A stretch of DNA of 64,000 bases from an uncultured Bacteroidales bacterium (lineage in GTDB: Bacteria > Bacteroidota > Bacteroidia > Bacteroidales > UBA932): the NCBI GenBank assembly GCA_900541925.1, contig UQMB01000014.1, positions 1 to 64,000 on the forward strand, in the 5' to 3' direction. How positions within the stretch are numbered: the first letter of the stretch is position 1; each line of letters begins with the position of its first letter. Made by a program: the position numbers and the translations under genes. The notes below the pieces were generated by a model that searched no databases, had not been told where the DNA came from, and worked only from the letters and a program-made list of their open reading frames with translations. Shown piece after piece: positions 58,341-64,000 of this stretch.

Positions 58341-59173
58341 GAAACGAAATATTCGACCAGATGCTGTCGGCCTACGACTTGACCACCGAACAGCAGAAGC
58401 GCAATGCCACCTTCGAGGTGAATCAGCAACTTGTTCTTGCCGGTCTCTACAACGGCGGATTCTTCAATGAGGCCGCTTTCTACGGAGGCACCTGCCTGCG
58501 CATCTTCCATGGTCTACAGCGGTTCTCCGAAGACATGGATTTTTCTCTCCTTGCTCCAAACGGCAAGTTTGACTTCACCAATTATTTCCAGCCAATCATT
58601 GACCAGTTTGCCTTGGTTGGCCGCGATGCCGAAATCAAGAAGAAGGACAAGAAGAACTTCGGCAAAGTCGAATCCGCTTTCTTGAAGGACAACACGGACG
58701 TGTATGATATTACCTTCCAGACAGAGAAGTCAGTAAAAATCAAGATAGAAGTTGATACGCAGCCACCATTAGAATTCAATACAGAGCAGAAGCTTCTGTT
58801 GCTCCCGCTGTCGTTCATGACACGCTGTTTCACGTTGCCTGACCTCTTTGCGGGAAAGATGCATGCTCTCGTTTACCGGGCATGGAAAAATCGCGTCAAA
58901 GGAAGAGACTGGTATGACTTCGAGTGGTATGTTCGCCACAACATTCCGCTTGATTTCACCCATCTCCATGAAAGGGCATTGCAGTTCAATCAGGAAGACA
59001 TCACGAAGGAGTCTTTCCTCGAGAAACTGAATGAAAGGCTCGCAACCTCAGACATCAACCAGGTGAAGGCGGACGTTTTGCCGTTTGTGCGAAATCCTAA
59101 GGAATTGGACATTTGGTCAAACGACTACTTCTTGCAATTGGTGAAGTTGATCAGATTCGAAATTGGTATTTAA
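58337..59173 (+). CDS. AbiEii/AbiGii-type nucleotidyltransferase toxin
   Basis: 278 residues. The nucleotidyltransferase signature is clear: FYGGTCLRIFHGLQRFSEDMDFSLL combines the GG/T motif with the metal-binding DxD. Later motifs include VKIKIEVDTQPP, LPDLFAGKMHALVYRAWKNRVKGRDWYDFEW, where the Lys and Asp-Trp-Tyr-Asp are conserved in AbiEii. The family acts on tRNA or GTP and causes abortive infection on phage attack. The pair is intact and placed between hairpin repeat copies B and C. Confidence 0.92.
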   Translation: MRNEIFDQMLSAYDLTTEQQKRNATFEVNQQLVLAGLYNGGFFNEAAFYGGTCLRIFHGLQRFSEDMDFSLLAPNGKFDFTNYFQPIIDQFALVGRDAEIKKKDKKNFGKVESAFLKDNTDVYDITFQTEKSVKIKIEVDTQPPLEFNTEQKLLLLPLSFMTRCFTLPDLFAGKMHALVYRAWKNRVKGRDWYDFEWYVRHNIPLDFTHLHERALQFNQEDITKESFLEKLNERLATSDINQVKADVLPFVRNPKELDIWSNDYFLQLVKLIRFEIGI

Positions 59174-59220
59174 AAACGATAACTTATGCCTTGGCGCGCC
59201 TGTGAAACAATGGCGAAGCC

Positions 59221-59375
59221 TGGCGCATCTCCGTGGAACACCCGCCGGCGCGTGGGACATTCGCCGAAGCGTGGAACATCGCCGTGCGCACCATGGGCGT
59301 TTTCACTCACCGCGCCGGTTTTCAAAAGCCCGCGTGCGCAGAAAGGGGCCTGGTGCGCACCGCGAATCAACCTTT
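59221..59375 (+). repeat. dispersed hairpin repeat, copy C
   Basis: Same direction as copy B, 48 nt after the AbiEii stop. TGGCGCATCTC, three head units (59232-59250, 59251-59269, 59270-59283 partial), left arm 59284-59295 (GTGCGCACCATG) and right arm 59349-59360 (CCTGGTGCGCAC; 11 of 12 pair). The 53-nt loop and the tail CGCGAATCAACCTTT are close to copy B. Confidence 0.9.
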
Positions 59376-59540
59376 GAGTCAACTACGGCAACTGACACTT
59401 TCTGATTCCGTTCGGGGAACCCCTGCTTTGCCGTACCGAACCATCATTTGAACCGGTTTGTACGGGAAACCCCATCCCGCCGTACAGAATTTGAAGATCC
59501 ACTGTTCCGCCAGACCCGCAAACCGCTTGTTTTGTCCTCT

Positions 59541-59566
59541 CCTTTTGCTAAGTAAGCAGCAAAAGG
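59541..59566. repeat. 9-bp hairpin in non-coding gap
   Basis: CCTTTTGCT (59541-59549) and AGCAAAAGG (59558-59566) form a perfect stem with an 8-nt loop. It could terminate transcripts from either side or be part of another dispersed repeat; only one copy is in the window. Confidence 0.6.
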
Positions 59567-59651
59567 AACTACATGACCTCTGGGCCGCCCCGCCCATGCG
59601 TGCCCTCCGGCAGCAGCGGTTGTATCACTTGGGAAGACGGGCTGGCGGTGT

Positions 59652-59694
59652 AGTGCGTCACGCAACCCTCATGGCGGGGCCGGTGGGAAAGACA
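59652..59694 (-). pseudogene. duplicated 3' end of dapF
   Basis: 43 nt matching 59706-59748 at 40 positions, 54 nt apart in direct orientation. On the minus strand it encodes TGPAMRVA plus stop, against TGPALRVA plus stop at the real dapF end. It is a short tail remnant left by an insertion or tandem duplication at the end of dapF. Confidence 0.75.
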
Positions 59695-59711
59695 GGGTAG
59701 CGGACAGTGCG

Positions 59712-60530
59712 TCACGCGACCCTCAAGGCGGGGCCGGTGAGAAAGACATCCTGGAAACGGTTGTCACCCGGCACAAACTCCACTGAGAGCCTGTCCCGGC
59801 GCGCCTGCACCTCATATCTGACAGGGTCGCAAGCGTTCCGCCCGCTCTCAAGATATGAGGCGACAGCCGATGCCGTGATGCCGGTGCCGCAGGCAAGCGT
59901 CTCGGCTTCTACCCCCTTCTCGAAAGTGCGCACATGGATCGCGCGGTCTCCGTCTGAGCGGGACACGAAATTGACATTGACTCCGTCAGGGGCGAAAATC
60001 GGATTCCAACGGTACTCACGCCCCGCGGTCTCCACGTCCACATCGTCCGCGTCCGGCACAAAAAGCACGAGATGTCTGGTGCCGGTGTCGACAAACCATC
60101 CTCCGAGTTCACGGTGATACTCAGTCACGTCTATCATCCTGAGTCTTACCGTGCTGAGCGCCCCTTCGCGAGAGAGAATCTCCGCAGAATGCATACCGTC
60201 TGCCGCTTCAAACACGAATGCGTCTATCCCGCTGCCGGGCCTTATGCCGAGGTAATCGGCGAAAGCCACTATACAGCGGCCACCGTTGCCGCACATCATT
60301 CCGGAAGAACCGTCCGGATTGAAAAACTCCATCCTGAAGTCACAGATGTCGGACGGGCTGAGTATCATCAGCCCGTCCGCCCCGATGCGGCCGTCAGCAG
60401 CACGATATCCGCTTCTGCGGCTGCAGAGACTGCATATCCTGTCCGACTGACGGTACTCAGAGACGTCTTCCGTCCGGCCATCAAGGACGATAAAGTCGTT
60501 GCCTGCGCCCGAATACTTGTAGAGTTCCAT
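59712..60530 (-). CDS. dapF: diaminopimelate epimerase
   Basis: 272 residues. Start MELYKYSGAGNDFIVLD and both catalytic Cys motifs are present: GMMCGNGGRCIVA and ETLACGTGITASA. It converts LL- to meso-diaminopimelate, the cross-linking residue of peptidoglycan and lysine precursor. Last gene of dapB-dapA-dapD-dapF; overlaps dapD by 1 nt. Its 3' end is partly duplicated downstream. Confidence 0.97.
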   Translation of the reverse strand: MELYKYSGAGNDFIVLDGRTEDVSEYRQSDRICSLCSRRSGYRAADGRIGADGLMILSPSDICDFRMEFFNPDGSSGMMCGNGGRCIVAFADYLGIRPGSGIDAFVFEAADGMHSAEILSREGALSTVRLRMIDVTEYHRELGGWFVDTGTRHLVLFVPDADDVDVETAGREYRWNPIFAPDGVNVNFVSRSDGDRAIHVRTFEKGVEAETLACGTGITASAVASYLESGRNACDPVRYEVQARRDRLSVEFVPGDNRFQDVFLTGPALRVA

Positions 60531-61303
60531 TACCTCAACAGTTCTTCAAGCGAGACTGATCCGGAAGTCTTGTCGTCGCGATATTTCACTATCACCGGAC
60601 AGTAGAGGCTCACTCCGCTCCCGGCACCGGGGCCCTTGCTTACGGGCCTGCTCCCGGACACGACCACCGCCCCGCGGGGCACCACAACCCTGCCGTCCGC
60701 ATTGCGCGGCACGAATTCTCCCGTAGTGGCATCATACAGGGCCGTCGAGGCTGTGATGATGACCCCGGAGGCTATCACCGCCTGCTCCCGGACAATCGTG
60801 CCCTCGTAGATGCCGCAGTTGCCGCCGACGAAGGCTCCGTCTTCGATGATGGTCGGCATCGCTCCGGCCGGTTCAAGCACGCCGCCGATCTGGGTGGCGG
60901 CCGAGATGTGGATGTGGCAGCCGACCTGCGCACATGAGCCTATGGTGACGTGGCTGTCCACCATCGTCCCCTCGCCGACATACGCCCCGACATTGATGTA
61001 GGACGGCGGCATCACGATGGCTCCGGGTGCAAGGTATGCACCCCTGCGGATGCTGGTGCCGCCCGGCACTATTCGAACACCGTCTTCCTGCCGGAAACCG
61101 CGTACAGGGTAGGTGTCTTTGTCGAAGAACGGGAACTGCCCGGCGCTCATGTCTGTAATCTTGCCGAGACGGAACCCGGCCAGAATCACCTCCTTGACCC
61201 AGGTGTTGACTTTCCACTCCCCGCCTGTCTTCTCGGCGACACGGAGTTCCCCCGTCTCAAGGGCGGCAAGGACCTCATTGAATCTCTCAAGCGTCACTTC
61301 CAT
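60530..61303 (-). CDS. dapD: tetrahydrodipicolinate N-succinyltransferase-type enzyme
   Basis: 257 residues. The second half is a left-handed beta-helix of hexapeptide repeats (GTSIRRGAYLAPGAIVMPPSYINVGAYVGEGTMVDSHVTIGSCAQVG). The middle FPFFDKDTYPVRGFRQEDGVRIVPGG is DapD-like. It acylates tetrahydrodipicolinate with succinyl-CoA (or acetyl-CoA) to keep the chain open. Operon with dapA, dapB and dapF supports the role. No dapC or dapE is in the window. Confidence 0.9.
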   Translation of the reverse strand: MEVTLERFNEVLAALETGELRVAEKTGGEWKVNTWVKEVILAGFRLGKITDMSAGQFPFFDKDTYPVRGFRQEDGVRIVPGGTSIRRGAYLAPGAIVMPPSYINVGAYVGEGTMVDSHVTIGSCAQVGCHIHISAATQIGGVLEPAGAMPTIIEDGAFVGGNCGIYEGTIVREQAVIASGVIITASTALYDATTGEFVPRNADGRVVVPRGAVVVSGSRPVSKGPGAGSGVSLYCPVIVKYRDDKTSGSVSLEELLR

Positions 61304-62175
61304 AATTCATCAAGGGTAAGGGACATTATCTCTTCTGTCTTCGGGCTGGCATCGGACAGCGGCGGGCGGACTTCTCCGCTCATCAGGCCAAGTTTCGCCA
61401 TGGCGGCCTTGACAGGTATAGGGTTCGATTCCACGAAACAGTTTCTGAACAGCGGAGAAAGCCTGTGATGGAGCTCGCGTGCCTTGAGGAAATCTCCGCG
61501 CAGCATAGCCTCCGTCAGAGCCTTGACTTCAGACGGCGCCACATTGGACGCCACGCTCACTACCCCCTGCCCTCCTGTCGCCATGAAGGCGAAAGTCATG
61601 TCATCATCGCCGCTGAGCACGGAGAACCCCTCCGGAGCGCGGCGGATGATTTCGCTCACCTGCTGGTAATTCCCGGAGGCCTCCTTGGTCCCGATGATGT
61701 TCGGACAGTCTTCGGCAAGCCTTATCGCCGTGTCCGCCGTCATGTTGGCACCCGTCCGACCCGGCACATTGTATATCACGACAGGCTTGTCGGCAGCTTC
61801 GCTGACGGTTTTGAAGTAGCGGTACTGGCCCTCCTGTGTCGGCTTGTTGTAATAAGGGACCACGACAAGGTAAGCGTCCGCCCCGTGAGGGCCGAGCAGG
61901 CGGATGTTGTCCAGCGTCCCCTGGAGGGAATTGGTGCCGCAACCGACCAGAAGCGGCAGGCCGCCCGAATATTTGCGCGTGATGTCAAGCAGGCGCAGCC
62001 TCTCCTCCGTCGAGAGGGTCGGGGTCTCGCCCGTGGTGGCAAGCGGCACGAGGAAATCCACCCCAGCCTCCACCTGCCTCACTATGCAGGACGCGTATGC
62101 GTCATAATCCACTGCACCGCCCCGGAACGGAGTCACGAGAGCGGTTCCGCAACCTTGGAGATACAACTTGCTCAT
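61294..62175 (-). CDS. dapA: 4-hydroxy-tetrahydrodipicolinate synthase
   Basis: 293-residue TIM-barrel aldolase: GCGTALVTPFRGGAVDYDA, TTGETPTLSTEER, Tyr in VVIYNVPGRTGANM and Schiff-base Lys in IIGTKEASGN. It condenses pyruvate with aspartate semialdehyde. Overlaps dapD by 10 nt and dapB by 4 nt. Confidence 0.97.
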   Translation of the reverse strand: MSKLYLQGCGTALVTPFRGGAVDYDAYASCIVRQVEAGVDFLVPLATTGETPTLSTEERLRLLDITRKYSGGLPLLVGCGTNSLQGTLDNIRLLGPHGADAYLVVVPYYNKPTQEGQYRYFKTVSEAADKPVVIYNVPGRTGANMTADTAIRLAEDCPNIIGTKEASGNYQQVSEIIRRAPEGFSVLSGDDDMTFAFMATGGQGVVSVASNVAPSEVKALTEAMLRGDFLKARELHHRLSPLFRNCFVESNPIPVKAAMAKLGLMSGEVRPPLSDASPKTEEIMSLTLDELWK

Positions 62176-62837
62176 AGTATCAGATCTTTAAATTCATGTA
62201 CGCCTTCGAGCCCTTCCGTCATCAGCGCGGCGGTCACCGCTCCCTCGGCAAAGCCTTGCCGCGAGAATGCCTCGTGGGTGAAAGTCAGGCTGTCCACCTC
62301 GGAGCGAAGCTGGACGATGTGGGTCCCCGGCACCTCCCCTATGCGCTCGGAAGCGATCTTCGGCTTCTCCCCGAGGGCCGCCTCGATGATGCCGCCGACC
62401 GTCTTGGCCGTGCCGCTCGGAGCGTCAAGCTTGTGGATATGGTGAATCTCTTTGACATCCGGGGTATATCCGTGCCCCTTGAGCACGGTGCACGCGCGCT
62501 CCACGGCGGTGAAGAATGCATTCACGCCAATAGAGAAATTCGATGCCCAGACGAGCGTGGCGCCGCTGCTGCGGAAAGCCGAGAAAACCTCTTCCTTGAT
62601 GTCATACCACCCCGTGGTGCCGACTACAACGGCCTTGAAGCGGCGCGCCAGGAACTCATAATTGGCCCTGAACGCATCCGGAGTCGTGAAGTCTATGCAC
62701 ACCGCGCCCGAGGTGATGTCCTCGGGGAGCGAGCACACGTCTTCCGTCGCGCACACCGGCTCAATGCCCCGGCTGCGCAGCACCGCCTCGACCATGTGCC
62801 CCATCTTGCCGTAACCGCTGATCACTGTCTTTATCAT
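62172..62837 (-). CDS. dapB: 4-hydroxy-tetrahydrodipicolinate reductase
   Basis: 221 residues: MIKTVISGYGKMGHMVEAVL (NAD(P)-binding), VVVGTTGWYD, WASNFSIGVNAFF, HHIHKLDAPSGTAKT with the catalytic His/Lys. First gene of the dap operon. Start MIKTVI is preferred to an in-frame ATG at 62876, which lies upstream of the -7 box. The box ends 5 nt before this ATG. Confidence 0.96.
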   Translation of the reverse strand: MIKTVISGYGKMGHMVEAVLRSRGIEPVCATEDVCSLPEDITSGAVCIDFTTPDAFRANYEFLARRFKAVVVGTTGWYDIKEEVFSAFRSSGATLVWASNFSIGVNAFFTAVERACTVLKGHGYTPDVKEIHHIHKLDAPSGTAKTVGGIIEAALGEKPKIASERIGEVPGTHIVQLRSEVDSLTFTHEAFSRQGFAEGAVTAALMTEGLEGVHEFKDLIL

Positions 62838-62842
62838 GGTCA

Positions 62843-62850
62843 CAAAATTA
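62843..62850 (-). promoter_or_regulatory. -7 box (TAATTTTG) of the dap operon
   Basis: Minus-strand TAATTTTG, matching TAnnTTTG, ends 5 nt from the dapB ATG; a TTTG lies 22 nt further upstream (62873-62876), inside the end of the hydrolase gene. This predicts a leaderless dapBADF message. Confidence 0.6.
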
Positions 62851-62853
62851 GCA

Positions 62854-64000
62854 TTATTTTTCGACTGTCCTGTCAAACGAGGCGATCATGGCGCGCAGGG
62901 CCGCGCTCCCCATAATCGTGCCTTCCGGAAGTTTCCGCTCTTCCCCGAACACATACATCTCCACCGCCGGTTCCACGACTGTCGCGGACTCATCATATCT
63001 TCCGTCCTTATAGACCCGCGACGCGTCAAGGCTCCAGCGCCTGCGGACAAAATCATAGACGGCAAGGCGCTTGCTCAGGCCGTAATCGTGGCCTTCTGAG
63101 GCGAGATGCACATTCTCAACATTGTCTTCCGCCCCATATAGCCCGTACATCTTCTGAAGATAAGGGAATTCGACTTCCGGGACATTCTTCGTCCAGTCTT
63201 CCCCGTCGGAAACGATAAGAAGAGGCTTCGGGGCGAAGGCCGCACAGAATTCGACATTGTTGGTCCGCGTGCCGTCCGGCAGGATATGGACGGGGCGGCC
63301 GCTCTCGCACGGGCATCCGCCATTGAAATGGGCGGAGACCATGACGACAGGAGCGCTGAGCGTCACACGGTCATCTATCGCCGCTATTATCATCACTTGG
63401 GAGCCGCCTCCGGAAGCCCCGGTCGCTCCGACGCGGGTGAGGTCCACCCATTCTTGAGCGCAGAAATAATCCAGGATCCGCACGCTCTGCCAGGTCTGCA
63501 TGATAATGGCCAGGTCCGTGCGGTGATCCTTGGGGTCGAACGCGAGAGCGGATTCTCCCCATGCCCACATGTCATAACTGAACACTGCCACGCCCATCCT
63601 CGCGAGAGTCGCACAACGCAACTGCTGGTCCGGGCGGTAGCGGCCCCGTTCGTCGGGGATGGAATTGTCTTCATTGTTGTAGAAGTGTCCATGAGGGGAG
63701 AGCATGAACGGAATCTTCCCCTTATATCTGGCTGGCATGTACAACGAACCGCTCACCCAAACCCCGGGGAGAATTTCGAGAGCCATGTTCTCCACGCGGT
63801 AGCCTTTATATGTGCGGCGGTTGGAGCTGACTGTGCGGATTTCGGTCTTGGGGAATCTGTCTATCCCGAGGGCGGTGATGATGTTGCTCCGGAGTTCCGC
63901 CTTGCGTCCCTCCCATTTCGGGACGGAATCGTACTCCGCCGCTGATTTCTCCAGCGCACGCCGTCCCTCTTCCTCATCAGACCGCTGTGCACAAAGCGTC
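62854..64000 (-). CDS. alpha/beta hydrolase, acetylxylan-esterase-like (5' end outside window)
   Basis: The frame is open from the window edge, so about 382 C-terminal residues are visible and the start is missing. Visible features: PFMLSPHGHF (oxyanion region), DMWAWGESALAF, the nucleophile elbow GATGASGGGSQ, and EGHDYGLSKR with the catalytic His. The style is that of large secreted esterases of the AXE1/dienelactone hydrolase group in Bacteroidota, often acting on xylan or pectin esters. A signal peptide cannot be checked. It is upstream of dapB on the same strand with a 16-nt gap. Confidence 0.75.
   Translation of the reverse strand, partial: TLCAQRSDEEEGRRALEKSAAEYDSVPKWEGRKAELRSNIITALGIDRFPKTEIRTVSSNRRTYKGYRVENMALEILPGVWVSGSLYMPARYKGKIPFMLSPHGHFYNNEDNSIPDERGRYRPDQQLRCATLARMGVAVFSYDMWAWGESALAFDPKDHRTDLAIIMQTWQSVRILDYFCAQEWVDLTRVGATGASGGGSQVMIIAAIDDRVTLSAPVVMVSAHFNGGCPCESGRPVHILPDGTRTNNVEFCAAFAPKPLLIVSDGEDWTKNVPEVEFPYLQKMYGLYGAEDNVENVHLASEGHDYGLSKRLAVYDFVRRRWSLDASRVYKDGRYDESATVVEPAVEMYVFGEERKLPEGTIMGSAALRAMIASFDRTVEK

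Larger units (their letters stand above)
59376..59711. other. non-coding repeat-rich gap before dapF
   Basis: No gene. It holds two imperfect direct repeats (59413-59440 and 59463-59489, CGGGRAACCCC..GCCGTAC.GAA), a 9-bp hairpin (59541-59566), and at 59652-59694 a near copy of the dapF 3' end. The mixture suggests repeated insertion and loss events. Confidence 0.65.

Noticed and set aside
59444..59665. 73-codon minus-strand frame ending near dapF
   Set aside because: It spans a hairpin and degenerate repeats, has no domain, and looks like repeat translation rather than a gene.

Overview
The window is a GC-rich piece of a Bacteroidales chromosome. The evidence is taxon-typical protein families (fimbrillin-like and Fib_succ_major lipoproteins, DUF4270, DUF4294, DUF3098), promoters of the Bacteroidales type (a TTG/TTTG box about 19-21 nt upstream of TAnnTTTG), no clear reliance on Shine-Dalgarno sites, and a zinc-poor L36. 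The gene content would suit an uncultured gut or rumen lineage near Rikenellaceae or UBA932/Cryptobacteroides; that placement is inference. Genes are tightly packed and often overlap by ATGA, while the few non-coding gaps are unusually repeat-rich.

Layout. 1-2339: a repeat-rich non-coding stretch with a 34-nt G tract, then a surface lipoprotein gene preceded by a tiny ORF and a palindrome. 2340-4503: a two-gene secreted arabinan-type glycosidase operon. 4602-16563: one long minus-strand array mixing housekeeping genes (sufB-pnuC-sufC-sufD-ispE, rpsP-rimM) with surface glycan genes (two GT2 transferases, a DUF616 transferase, a flippase fused to a TupA-like ATP-grasp domain); a DUF1016 nuclease gene sits inside the GT2 block next to a broken GT2 fragment. 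16790-19587: a coiled-coil lipoprotein and outer-membrane barrel pair. 19670-21898: a second palindrome / tiny ORF / lipoprotein cassette. 21905-26560: a sodium symporter, tRNA-Leu(CAA), and shikimate genes aroB and a fused aroD-aroA.

26594-37103 holds the distal S10-spc-alpha ribosomal cluster, rplP through rplQ, with secY, map, infA and rpoA. Its proximal part, rplC through rpsC, lies at 47155-51037 in the same orientation. The usually adjacent rpsC and rplP are separated by about 10 kb holding DUF4294, lpxH, uppP, DUF3098, ftsX, a starch-synthase-like gene, DUF4270, acpP, a second pnuC, uvrC and a TlpA-like gene. rpsC ends in a terminator hairpin and rplP has a candidate promoter, so the split looks real.

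51166-57039: cdaA, mutS2, yraN, a mannose-1-phosphate guanylyltransferase and a PLP aminotransferase. 57040-59711: an accessory island with tandem repeats and an AbiEi/AbiEii toxin-antitoxin pair between two same-direction copies of a hairpin repeat; a third copy lies at the left end of the window. 59712-62837: the lysine/meso-DAP operon dapB-dapA-dapD-dapF. The window ends inside a secreted-type alpha/beta hydrolase gene.

Most worth a second look: the split ribosomal operon, the hairpin repeat family with variable numbers of 19-bp head units around AbiE, the twice-occurring palindrome/peptide/lipoprotein cassette with a G tract in one promoter spacer, the flippase-TupA fusion, and several promoters whose -7 box lies 4-7 nt before the start codon, which implies leaderless mRNAs.
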